Source: Cornus controversa
Lineage: Eukaryota > Streptophyta > Magnoliopsida > Cornales > Cornaceae
Assembly (NCBI GenBank): GCA_026545225.1
Contig: CM048852.1
Coordinates: 54,071,146-54,135,145 of the forward strand
Reading direction: 5' to 3'
DNA: 64,000 nucleotides
A program made the position numbers and the translations under genes. The number at the start of each line of letters is the position of its first letter. Position 1 is the stretch's first letter. The notes beneath the pieces are model-generated. The model had not been told where the DNA came from, did no database searches, and worked only from the letters and a program-made list of their open reading frames with translations. Shown piece after piece: positions 12,446 through 24,300 of the stretch.

Positions 12446-14703
12446 GTGAATGAGCGACAGTGGAGTGATTGTTAAATCACGGTGAGGATAAATATATGCC
12501 GACTAATGAGTAATGGCAAGGGGATTAGTTTTTTTTTTTCTTTCCACGGATATTTCTTTTATGGACAAGATCTTCTAAATTAAAAAGTCTCTGCGATATT
12601 GAGTTTATATTACATTGACATGTTTTATATTTTGTGAATCAACGCTTATAAATAAAAATTCAAAACTTGTTAAATTTAACAACTTTGTAAATTGAGTGTC
12701 CCAACATATATAAAAGTATCACTCATCTACTTTTGTTACAAATTACTTCTTTTCGATGTCATCGCCACCATATTGCTCCATTTCTCTCCCTTCATTGTCC
12801 ACCATCACTAAACACTAACTATCACAAAAATAAAAATATATATATCAAAGGAAAACAATGCTTATTTATTTTTGGAGTTTAATATTTTGTTTAATTTTTT
12901 TCCTCTCATCTCTTTCTCAAAATCAGTCTAAGCTTTTTTATATCAATATATGTTCTATCAAAGGAAGACAATGATTTTGGAAATTAAGTTCTGTAGTGAA
13001 GCGTGAGTTAGAGTTTTCAGAGAGATAAAGATTACGACAAACAAAAAGAGTGGAGAGAAAAAGAGGCCTAAGGAGATAAAAACCTCTTTTATTTGAGTTA
13101 TATGGGATGAATTTGCCTCATATATGGACACTTCCTTCTCATGCGGAATTTGTGGAACTTATATTACCTAAGAAACGTAGACACTTCTAAGAGGAGTTAT
13201 GTTGTGTTAGAGATGCGTCAACACCAACAATTCTTGAACATTATTGGGCATGTGTCAACTACATTCTATATGTCCATAATTTAAAAATAAGATTCTTAAT
13301 TTTGGACACATGGCCACACTTCTTGAACATGATATAACACGACTGATGAACCTTGAAAGTTGGATAAGCCTTTATTTAACGTGGAAAAAATGTATAATTG
13401 TAAGAAAATCAAAGTAAAGGTTTATATAAAATTTGTCTAAAGTTCAATCATTTAAAAAAAACAAAAACAAAACAAGGAAAGTCTTATTGAAGTAGCGGGC
13501 ATGGAGTAGGGGAGGAATAACCAAAGTACATGTATATATATATATATATGCCTATAACATATGCATGTATAAACAAACACACGTGCAAATATGAGTTGTA
13601 TCCTTATTATGTGTTTCTCTACGCGACGTGGATAATTATGACTGTAGGATTCGTAGTTACAAATCCATGTCACAATCATATAATATTTATATCATATCAA
13701 TTTTACATAAAGAATATATATATGTTCTATTGCCTTGTCGATGTCCTGCTTTTTATAGGATTTTTCAGTCTACATGTTCGTTTCTGTGTGGGGATCCATG
13801 CTAATTTACTGAAAAAGAAGGGAATGTGTATTGCATGATGTACCAGTATAACCTGTTATGTCATGTTATTTATTTATTTTAATTCTTAAATGATAAAAAT
13901 GTGTATGATAATGAAAGTCTTTTTCTCCCCATTTTGGTGGAAGGAATATTGAAAATGTTTCACTCTCTTGCTGTTTCATTTCCTTTTCATTCTTCCTCCT
14001 ACAAAATGGACTCGTTATTGGATTATAAAGTGCTGAACCTAAAACTTAAGGTCTGTTTGATTTGTCATTTAGAAAATAGTTTTTAAGAATTCGAAAAACA
14101 GTTTAAAACAGAAAACTGTTTCATTGAACTATAAAAGAAATAACAAAAATATTTTTTTTAACTCAATTTTCAAAAAATAGTTTTCATAAACTGTCAACCA
14201 AACAATTTTTTTTTTTTTTTTTTAACAGTTTTATGATTTTATTCGACTTAAAAAAAACACTGTTTTGAAAAAACTGAACCAAACAAGTTTTTTAAATTTT
14301 CAAATATTCATTTCATTTACATAATCTGTAAATTAGGTGTACATTGTATCAAAAAAATATATATTTTGGGATCGGTCTGAAGGCGTATTTTAACAATTAT
14401 TGCTTGAACAATTATGTTATTTTTAATCACTGAAAAAGTTGACTTAACTGTTCCATCAAGTGAAATATATGAAATCATAAGTGAAGTCCAAATGTCTAAG
14501 TTAGCAAGAAGTTTTTTTTTTAGACCAGTCGGCTAACTAGCTGGAGTGATTAGAATTTTTCAAAAAAAATAAAAGGTCAATGCAATAAAACTCTCTCTAG
14601 TTTTAAAATGATGTACAATACCTTTCTCTTCCTTTTTTGGGTGCAACAAACTCCCAAAAATTTGGCTTAAATAAAATAAAAGAATGTGATAATTTTTTAA
14701 TGA
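12446..14703. other. AT-rich spacer between KNL2 and the nested transposon block
   Basis: This holds the KNL2 upstream region and otherwise AT-rich sequence without a recognisable gene. A stretch at about 14050-14290 has inverted ends (GTCTGTTTGATTTG on the left, AACTGAACCAAACAAG on the right) and may be a decayed MITE; I could not fix a target duplication. Confidence 0.5.
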
Positions 14704-14915
14704 TAAACTTTATTGACACTCCCTGAGGTTTGATGTATTATCATACAGCTACAATTTGATAATTTTTGTCACCAACACCCCCTATCAGAATTTTTAATTT
14801 TTTAATAAGTGAAAGTACCTAATTGCTTCTCATTATTTAAATGAATTTTAATATAAAAACATTAGACTTTGAAAATGACAAAATTGCCCTTCTCTCTCTA
14901 CCTTTTTCAACCACA

Positions 14916-15250
14916 TAAACCCTAACAACCACCACCACCACAGCCGCCACCACCACTACCACAGTCGCCACTCACATCTCCTCCTCCAACCACAGTCGCC
15001 GCCACCACTGCAGTCGCCACTCACATCTTCTCCTCCAACCACATTCGCCACCAACCACAACCATAACCACCACCACCACTATAGCCACCACTCTCATCTC
15101 CTCCTCCAACCATAGCTACCACCAACCACAACCACCACCACCCTCCAACCACAACCACAACCACCACCACCACCACAATCGCTTATTTATCTATTATCTC
15201 CTCCTCCAACCACAATCGCTACCAACCACAACTACCGCCACCAACCACTG
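14916..15250. repeat. CCA/CAC-rich low-complexity stretch
   Basis: Imperfect CCACCA trinucleotide runs are interspersed with CTCCTCCTCCAACCACA units, repeated at least five times. No intact long frame or start supports a proline- or threonine-rich protein. Confidence 0.8.
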
Positions 15251-15289
15251 AAATTAAGACCTAATTCTTTGCCTAATTTGATGACTAAA

Positions 15290-17395
15290 ATTAAGACCTA
15301 ATTAAATATGTGTTAACATTCATATTTATAGAAATAAATAATTAAATATAGATGTAATATATATGTTAACATTAATATTTATAGAAATAAATAATTAAAT
15401 ATAGGGCAAAGTCTACTCACGCCCCCTGATGTTTGCCTCAAACACACTCATGTACAAAGTTTGTTTAAATTTACACTCACACCCCTAAACAAAATTGCAT
15501 CAGTAATTTGCATGAAAAATTACAATTTTACCCATCAATATAATAACTATATTATATTTAAAAAATCTATTAAAATAAAATTACTAAATTAACGCTTCAA
15601 CCGATATATTACTATATTAGTGTCCCCTGAATTCAGTGAAGGGGCAACAAAATTATTTGAATTATTTTGTTTTAATTTTTAGTTATAAATTAAAAAGAAT
15701 TGTGAAATAAGGAAAGGAGTCTCATGTGTTTTGGTGATTCAATTTAGCAAATAATTTATATTATTTCTCTATTCTGTGTATGACCCAATATTAGTTATCA
15801 CTGAAAAATAAAATTCAATACGAAGAAATTCAAACTTTGAGGCTAAAATTTACTTTATTATTAATCTTGGATGATTTTTTTTTTCCAATACTTACTTTTC
15901 AATTTTATCAGTGTCATCACTACTTTTTTTTTCTTTTTGAAATAAATGTATGCATACTTTGTAATAAAAGGCAAAATGCAAAATATCCTCTTTTAACTTT
16001 CTCATATTTGCAAATAAACTCTTGTACTCTTGTAACACTCTTCATATAGGTCTCCTCTATTATCATCTCTCTACTATTGCCAAGACATCACTGCCACCAC
16101 CAAAGCCATGCTATTATTGCCAATTTTCATGTGCACTGCCATAGCAAACGGTGAAAGAGAAAAAATAAAAGAAAAAAGAGAAAATGGTGAAGAATTAAGA
16201 GAGAGAAGTAGATAAAATAGAGAAAAGAGAGGAGGTTAGATGTAGAGAGACAGATTCGGGAAAGAGAGAGATGGAGGAAGAGAGAGAAAAAGAGACAGAC
16301 TGAGGAGAGAGAGAAAAAAAAAAAGAGAAAGAGAGGAAGAATTATAGAAAGTGAGCTTTGAGGGTGAGAGAAGAGGGAGAAAAGTAATAAGGTAATAAGG
16401 ATAATTTTGTCAAATGAAAAAGAAAAATTGGGAGTAATATGGTATTTTAACGTAAAAAGTAAGTTTAAAAATGTCTTTTCTGTTAGTGAAGGGTAAAATA
16501 GACATTTCAAATAATTTTTTGACCGATGGATTTCAATTGGGAATTGTGTGCAGTCAAACTCTAAACCTCAGGGGTGTGAGTGTAAGTTTAAGCAAACTTT
16601 GTATATGAGTGTGTTTAGGGCAAACCTTAGGAGGTGTGAGTGCATTTTGCCCTTAAATATATATGTTAACATTAATATTTATGAAAATAAATAATTAAAT
16701 ATATATGTTATATATATATGTTAACATTAACATTTATAGAAATAAATAATTAAATATATATGTTATATATATTTATAGAAATAAATAATTAAATATATAT
16801 GTTAACATTAATATTTATAGAAATAAACAATTAAATATATATGTTATATATATATGTTAAAATTAATATTTATAGAAATAAACAATTAAATATATATGTT
16901 ATATATATGTTAACATTAATATTTATAGAAATAAATAATTAAATATATATTTTATATATTATATTATAAATATATATAGCTAGAGAAAAAAAAATATTTC
17001 ATTTTTTTATTTTATGTTAACATTAGTATTTATGGAAATAAATAATTATATATATATAGGTTATATGTTATAGTGTGTGTATATATATATAGATAGAGAA
17101 AAGAAAGACAATTTTTGTTCCTTTTTATTTATGTTAACATTAGTATTTATGGTAATAAATAATTATATATATGAGTTATATTATTGTGTGTATATATATA
17201 TATACAAAAAAAAAATTAATTATTTTTTATTTTATGTTAGCATTAGTATTTATGGTAATAAATAATTATATATATAGGTTATATTATTGTGTGTATATAC
17301 AGGAAAAAAAATTATTATTTTTTATTATATGTTAACATTATTATTTATGAAAATAAATAATTATATATACATGTTATATATATATATAGGGTTGA
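15290..17395. repeat. AT-rich tandem array, interrupted by a TIR element
   Basis: Imperfect units of roughly 55-100 bp carry the core TTAACATTAATATTTATAG followed by AAATAAATAATTAAATATA. They recur at 15312-15403 and many times between 16653 and 17395. The array is split by the element at 15404-16652, which therefore arrived after the array had begun to form. Confidence 0.85.
15404..16652. mobile_element. MULE-like non-autonomous TIR element (1249 bp)
   Basis: The termini are long inverted repeats of about 80 bp. The left end starts GGGCAAAGTCTACTCACGCC; the right end in reverse complement starts GGGCAAAATGCACTCACACC; both continue with AAACACACTCATRTACAAAG. The 9-bp sequence TTAAATATA flanks both sides (15395-15403, 16653-16661), the target length usual for Mutator-like elements. 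Because the surrounding array itself contains TTAAATATA, the duplication is weaker evidence than usual. No transposase is visible. Confidence 0.7.
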
Positions 17396-17639
17396 TGAAA
17401 TGGGCATTTTAGTCCATTAAACATGGTTAAAGAGTAAATTTAGTATTCAGATGTGTTAAATAAAAAGTTAAAGGATAGAAGGTCATTTTTTTATCAAAAA
17501 GTAGTTTGATATAATGTACTTTTAGCTGAAGGGGTACATCTGATATACGACACAAACTATAGGGGGTGTTGATGATAAAATTATACAAAGTTGTACCCGT
17601 GAATGAAGTTTACTTTTTTTTCAACGGGGCTTTCTGAAA

Positions 17640-18231
17640 AAACGACGACGTAGAGGTTTAGCTGCTCGCTCCCCTTCGATGCACTCTCTCATCTAATCTG
17701 TATAGACATATATGCGAGTATATGTAAAATTGCCTCAAGCTCTTTATATTCATTACTGGTTCACACTTCAGAGAGAGATTTCACGAGTGCCATTGACTGG
17801 TAGAATCGGATCCAGGAAAATCTACAATCGAGGGCTAATGTAAGATGCTCAATCTCCTTTTTCGTAAAATTAGACACTCCAGATTCATCACTTTCGTTTG
17901 ATCTCATCATCTGCAAATCAGACAATCGATTCTAGGGTTTTATTTAGATCTTTCATTCATTATCATTTTCTTCTTATATATCGGTTCATTTTAGTTTTTT
18001 CAATTACGAGTAGATGTTTTGTTAATTTATCTTGCATGATTGTTGTTCGATACATAGATATAAACTGTAATATTTGAATTGCTTTTCGTGATTAGGAAAT
18101 TTAATTGCATTTTTATGATGTATTTGTTCTCTTTTAACTAAGATTTGTATTGTTAATTCTTGCTTTAGACCCGAGTAAGGGTTGTCACCGAGTGGTATCT
18201 TCACGTTGAAGTCCACTTAAGGACAAAGTGG
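17640..18231 (+). other. Non-coding 5' UTR exons of OST4 (predicted)
   Basis: A first exon from about 17640 to 17839 ends at a GTAAGA donor. A second exon, 18169-18231, is bounded by a TTTAG acceptor and a GTAAGT donor. The second exon has no ATG. The third exon begins exactly at the start codon at 20345 after TTACAG. The transcription start is a guess from the change out of transposon sequence at 17612. Confidence 0.55.
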
Positions 18232-18767
18232 GTAAGTGTCTTATTTCAGTTATTTGTCATGGAAAAATTAAATTAAATAAATGAGAAAGAAAAATTCTTG
18301 TTTTAGACCATGACTGCATGATGATTTAGGGGGTTTGCTTTTGTTGACTCAGTAGTGAGCATGCCCGTGATTAGGAAAGTGGTAGTAGGAAAACCCTTTA
18401 ATGGATAATCAGAGCATTATCGGGCACTTACGTGTGTGTTTCACTGTTGTTAAATAGGTAAATTCACAGGAAATCATGATATCCCCATGATTTATACACA
18501 CATGAGCTTTCATTTATTGATTTACTTGGAAGAGCTTGTTGATCAGATGGGGCAGGAGATTCTGTTTTGGAATGGCATTAGAAGTGTAAGAGAAGCACAA
18601 ATAGCGTCATATAAAGCATGAGATACATTTGGAGTCTATTGTAAAATATGATGTGAGGGTATTCAGTGATATCCTACGGTAAGGAGGATACTTTATGAAT
18701 TGCAATATACATGAGAGGTTGAGGATTCATCGTATATGTATAAATGCATGCACATATTTGTTTGTAT

Positions 18768-18905
18768 ACCCCCGAGGCTTTAGATCAAGTAGTATATTCT
18801 CCGCTTCTCTTATGAGAGGTTGAGGGTTCAAGTCCCCATTTTGGGCAATAATGTGTGTGTTTGTGTGTGAGTTGGGTGTCTGTGTACTTACCAACCAAAA
18901 AAAAT
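18768..18905 (+). mobile_element. tRNA-derived SINE-like sequence in the OST4 5' UTR intron
   Basis: An A-box-like stretch (GCTTTAGATCAAGTAG) is followed by a B-box-like GAGGGTTCAAGTCCCC. A TG-rich tail and an A run near 18897 come next. This is the usual layout of plant SINEs. No clear target duplication was found, so the limits are approximate. Confidence 0.45.
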
Positions 18906-20344
18906 TGTGTTTATATATGTTTAGATGGCAAGTTTATTGTCTACATGATATGATTCCTTGCCCGGAACACATTCAAGCCCTCAATTTCTGGTGGTTGAAT
19001 GGCTTCAACTTCCCTGCATGCCCTCCCATCTGCTATATATTTTCTTCAAAAGTCCTACATAGGCCATAGCTTTATTATCCCCTTGTGCGCTTTGATTTTC
19101 CAGAAAATATGCTTTGCTTGACATACGTTGGAATTTATTTTTCCTTTCACTGTTCCTGTTGGCATCGAACTCCTCTGAATTGTTCGCCCAATTAAAGTTC
19201 CATCATTCTGTTGGCCTAAATTTGGAAATGTAGGATTTTCTAACTTGTTAGTTTTTAGATTTTGGTGTAACAAATATCGAAGTTTTCAATATTCACTTTC
19301 ATAAACTCTTGGCTGGAGAACTTGCCTGGTGTCCTTAACATCGGGATTTGTTGAATTATTGAAATAAATGAGCACAATATCATATAATTATAAAGGGGTA
19401 GCTCAACTGGAGGATTGAGTAGTTAGATGTTAGTTTTTCTTATTTATATGTAAATTCCATCTGACATTTATTGCAAAGTGAGATCATTCTATGGGTCAAC
19501 CATATTTCGCCATGGTTTAATGGGTCGGTGGGCATGATATATCGTCTTCATCTCAGTTTTGCCAGACATGCACCCAGGTTCAGCATTATAATTTCAGCCT
19601 GCCTGATTCTATATCCAGGAAACCAGGTTGGGGTTTTTAAGTCTTCATGGAGATCTAGACTAGTCAAAGCAATATCTAGACCCAAAATTTCCTGACTTGA
19701 ATTTGTGACACTTTTTTTCTTTTCTTTTTGGGTGGCAAGTGCAGAACTAATGGCAATTGTTTCTTCAGTATGGCTTCTAAGGAAGCACAACAGATAATTT
19801 TCGTGCCACTCATCAACAAATATGCATCAGCACTTAATTCATCTCCTTGTTTGTACATGATATGTCATCTTATATTACTGCTATAGCAACTTCTTTTTTT
19901 TTGTTCCTTTTGTAATTGTGTAAATGTACAATTATGTGTGGGCATGCGGACTTAGAAAAATGAGTGACCCTTTCCTTAAATTGATTAAAGAAGTGATTAT
20001 CTTTTAGTATTTCATTAATTATAGGTTATACATCGTATACTAGTTCATTAATTCTAAGGTAATTGGAGTTTCTTTCAATAAATTAGCCACAAACTAAATT
20101 TTAATCTCTATGGCAATTAGTATGTAGTCTGGATTACTCCTGTGATGTATGTAACCTTTAAGCTTGGATCAATAATCTGCCTGTATCGATATTTTTACTT
20201 CTCATGTACATTTCATCTCACCTCAACTAAATAAATCATGTATCATTTGTTGCAAAATACGGGGTCCATTGTGTCCATAAGTAATATTGTGATGCTCTGA
20301 ATAATGGTTCTAATATATTTTGCAATTTTTGTGTGACATTACAG

Positions 20345-20458
20345 ATGATGGACGATCAGGACCTGGGCTTCTTCGCCAATTTTCTTGGTATCTTTATATT
20401 CGTGCTGGTGATCGCTTATCATTACGTGATGGCTGACCCAAAATATGAAGGCAACTGA
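20345..20458 (+). CDS. OST4: Oligosaccharyltransferase subunit OST4 (37 residues)
   Basis: OST4 is a single-pass mini-protein of the ER membrane. It stabilises the association of the catalytic STT3 subunit with the rest of the oligosaccharyltransferase, the complex that N-glycosylates nascent proteins. The frame begins [17 protein letters not shown], runs through one hydrophobic helix (about residues 9-28), and ends in [10 protein letters not shown] before TGA. This matches the plant OST4 family over its full length from memory. The CDS is a single exon whose ATG follows directly after a TTACAG acceptor. Two ATGs lie in tandem (20345 and 20348); the first gives 37 residues. It is convergent with the FUSC gene that ends at 21363. 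Its small size makes it easy to miss in automatic annotation. Confidence 0.93.
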   Translation: MMDDQDLGFFANFLGIFIFVLVIAYHYVMADPKYEGN

Positions 20459-21362
20459 GGGTTCATTTTTGATGTGTGACTGCAATTGGCATGCAGTTTA
20501 GTTTTGTCATGTAGCTGTTTAACAAATGGGTATGTTTCAATGTAGTTAAAATCTTGGCAACAATGTACTGCATTTGGATCTATTTTTGCAATGATGAATT
20601 GTATCCGACTTCTTAAATTTCATAGATATATTAAAGACTCTTTATCAAAATACTCTTTATATTTAAGTTTTTAACATTATCGATTACTTTTAATGGGACA
20701 TTGACCTTCTTAAATGACTGTCTCTACTCTTGAGTCTTGAATCTTGATGATGCTGGTGGAGTTGGTGATTTTGCTAGATGGTTTGTGATAGAGTCATGGA
20801 GCTTACAGTGATAATTAAGATGGTGCTGGCTGTCTGCTTAGGGAAATAATTCTGTTGTGGCCTAGGCAACTTCTCTTCAACAAGGTATTACAAAAAATAT
20901 CTTGGAGGAGTTCAAAGCAAGGTTTCCTTGTCTCAATTCAACAATGGAATCCTATCCATTTGATTTCCAGCTTGATTGAGCACTCATCCATCTTGCTTTT
21001 TCTCTCATTTAACTACAAATGAGGTGGTGAAAGATACATGCTTTTACATTTCTTGTGATGCTTTGTTGGTTTGAATCTTGAAAATTGGCAACTTCGAATT
21101 ATATGATGTATTGAAACAGCTACATCCTTTCTTATGACTTGTTATTTGTTCAAGTTCCTGTTAAAACATGTGGTTCTCGGAGATATTTGTTATTATCTTG
21201 TACACTTCAATCATACCTTAAAACTGGATGAGTGATGTTAAGGGTTACAAATGGCCACAATATTATCTGTGGCTATACCATAGCTACATCTCTTACACTT
21301 GGTGATACTATTGTCGATACTAAACCCACCCTTATATTGATAATATGTGGTGGTAGATTTAT

Positions 21363-24300
21363 TTACAAAGCATTATTCTTATGGCAAATTTCATAGAAAT
21401 TTATGCAGGTTGTAGGGTTATCCCATCGAATCAGTTCTCTTATTTCTTTCTCAATATCCTTCATTTCTCTCATCAAGCCACTGATGCAAAACCCTAAGGT
21501 ACTCGAACAAAGAACCATTTGGCTCTTAGGCTCCTCAACTTCGTTAGAACGGATTTGATCAGTCACTTCCTTTGAATGTTGCAGGAAAGAATTTATTATA
21601 TTCTCCTCTTCCTCATCTGTACTCAAAATGCAGGCGTCTGCTTTTGGTGATTTTCCCAACTCAACATCGTGATTTATTTTCTTCTCTTGCAATTCTTTTT
21701 CAAAGACAGTGAGAGACTTGATCAAAGTGATATTTTCTAGGCATTTTAGTGAAGAGGCAACATTCTTGCTGAAAATGTCTAGATCAGTGGTCGTGTGCTC
21801 TTGGAGTTCCCTCCAAGCTGGCCCACATCTCTGTGAGGCTTGTAGGAGGAGCTCCATACTGGAGTTCATAAAGTGCAGGAGATCAGCCATCTTTGATAAA
21901 GACCTCAGGAGTTTTCTGTAACAAGCAACGCGAAAAGGCAAGAACCAGAAATGAGGCTCCAACTCGGCTTGTCCTGTGAACTTGTCTAATTTATTGACAT
22001 GAGCTTTTAATCTATTCTGCTTCTCTCTCAATGCTTGAAATATTGAAGTTGGCATGTCTTTCTGGCTGGAAGAGAGAACCATCTCCTCTATGCATTCTCG
22101 GAGCGTCCCCAATGTCTGTGAGAGTTGACTCTTGGCCAGATTTGCTGCTCTAGTGGGTTGCAAGAGTAGCTCTACCACGATGAAACAAAATAATCCGATG
22201 AAAGCCTCCGTGAGTCTAGCGAGGGCAAATTCACCAGGAGGCCCATAATTCTTCCGTCCTAGGATCAATAACGCTCCTATAACTGCTGAAATCCCACCTG
22301 ATTGACCATACATTCTGCTATGCCTTAGAAAACTGGTAAAAATGATCCAAGGGAGAAGAGGTAAGAACCTTATTTCAGAAAATCTTTGGAAAATGGAACA
22401 ACCCAAGACTCCATACACTGATCCCATTGCTGTCCCTTGCGCTCGAGCATTTGCCATAGTAAATGTTGCTTGTCTTCCTGTTGCAAAGCCGATGGCAATT
22501 GTAAGCCCCGACCAGTACCCATTTTCTTTGTTAAATAACAAACCAAATAGCACTGCGAGACCCAAAGAAAGTGAACACTTAATTGCAAACACCAGCGTTT
22601 CATTCCTCGGTATCCAGTGCCAGTCAGTGCAGATTCTTTTGAAGCTGTATTTGGCTTGTTCTTGTGAATCTCTTCTTGATTCTTCCTTCTTGGGTTTCTG
22701 ACTGCTATCTATGACAGACTGAATATTTTGAGTGATGGTTGAATCGTCTTGGAGGAGTTTCAAACAGAACAAGAAGAAAAAAGCTGGTAGGTCTTTGTGT
22801 GTTGGGGAATTGGTTTTAAGAGACTGGAGGAACTTGTCTAGAGATTCTCCCTTCGTCTCTGGAGCTGTTGTTGCATCTAAAAGCGGAAAGAGCTTGGCTT
22901 GTTCTAGTTTTAGGCTAATTTGCAACTCCACTCTTAATAAGATCTCTCTGAGCTCTTCATTTGTAATACTGACAGAAAAGGAGGGAGAAGTTAGGGCAAT
23001 TTCCATCCCCCTTATCGGCATTTCCATGTCTTGCAGTCTCTCTCCCAGGTTTATGGAACTGGGTTTCAAGAGTCTGATATGAGGTCTCTCCCACAGAACA
23101 CCTTCCTGTTCACAAGAAAGAAGCTAATTAAATCAAACTGGAAGAAGCTAACTTGCACTACTAGCTAGTGTGATGCCACAAATCAGTGTGATTTTGGAAC
23201 AGTCCAAGGCTTTTTGTTGTAACCAAAATTTCAAGTGTATATCAGCTTTACCTGTATGATTTTGATGCTTTGAAGAAGTTTGGCTCCAGTTTCAGCAAAG
23301 GGCTTGGCCTGAGAGAGGGTGTCAACTGCAGTTGGGTTGTCTTGGGCATAGAAGGCTTTCATAAACAGACTAACCCTCTCTGAAGCATTTTGAGCGTATA
23401 ATCTGCATAGTTTTCCTACCTGTAAGCATCCAAAAAAAAAACACATTAGCGACTGCAAACTTATGCTATGCTTGGTTGGAAGCAAGGATGGAAGAGAAAA
23501 GGAATAAAAGAAACTTTTTTTGTTTGGTTGGAAGGAAGGGAAGAGAGAAATGAGGCAAGGAGGGATGAAGCATCCACCTTTGCCTATTGTTTTTTTTATC
23601 CGTCCAAGTAAGGAAGGACGAAGCATTCACCTTTAGCTTTTTTTTAATTTTATATTTTATATATTTTTTTATCCCTCCAATTAAAAGAGAGGAAGGGAAG
23701 AAGGAATAACTACTCCACCAATGTGTACTACCAATTTAACTTTTAATTATTTACAAAATCATTTGTTAATACCAATTTGGAATGAATATTTATTTTTTAT
23801 AAGTATTTAAAATAATTTGTAAAAAAATATAAAAACTCTCATTCCCTTCTTCCTTTTGACCAAACAAAAAAAAAGGTGTTACCTCATCCATCATTTCTAC
23901 TATCTCTTCCATTTAACCAAACAAAAAAAGTGATAAAAACACCCTTTCTTTCTTAGGGATGACTCGTCCCTCATTGTTCCCTCTCTCTTCCATTGATCTT
24001 TCATCCCTCTAATAAAGTATGATATTTTTTATCATGTTTTTTTGGATTAATTAGACTCCAAGAGATTCGATAAATAATGATATTTTTTATTGGCAAATGC
24101 AATGTAGGCATTGGGTTCGGCAATAATGATAATGATAAACCCCTGACGTACCAAAATTAACCAGCCGTCACCCCCACCTAGTAGTAGACGGAAGGATTGA
24201 TTCATGGAATAACTTTTTATTTAATTAATAATGGTATAAAGCAGAAGTAATTCTAGCCGTGAATGAGTTAATTGGACTACTTGCTTGCAGAAGAATTGGG

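Larger units (their letters stand above)
14704..17612. mobile_element. Nested transposon block just upstream of OST4
   Basis: The outer ends look like inverted repeats. The left edge reads TAAACTTTATTGAC and the reverse complement of the right edge reads TAAACTTCATTCAC. ACCAACACCCCCTAT on the left is matched by the reverse complement of ATAGGGGGTGTTGAT on the right. Inside are a CCA-rich stretch, an AT-rich tandem array and a second TIR element at 15404-16652. No transposase frame is visible, so it would be non-autonomous. The outer element is a moderate inference because no target duplication was seen. Confidence 0.5.

Noticed and set aside
14916-15250. Possible proline/threonine-rich coding sequence from CCA repeats
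   Set aside because: No start with a sustained frame, and it lies within transposon-like sequence.
16127-16510. 127-residue minus-strand frame
   Set aside because: It comes from a GA-rich low-complexity stretch inside the TIR element; Leu/Phe/Ser runs only.
18820-18850. Possible tRNA gene from a B-box-like GGTTCAAGTCC
   Set aside because: No acceptor stem or anticodon arm can be folded around it; it fits a SINE better.
22342-23082. Plus-strand frames of 116-119 residues
   Set aside because: Shadows of the FUSC coding exon on the opposite strand.
23440-24010. TTTGGTTGG / CCAAACAAA inverted motifs in FUSC intron 2 and its flank as a MITE
   Set aside because: Only short, low-complexity purine/pyrimidine matches; no consistent ends or target duplication.
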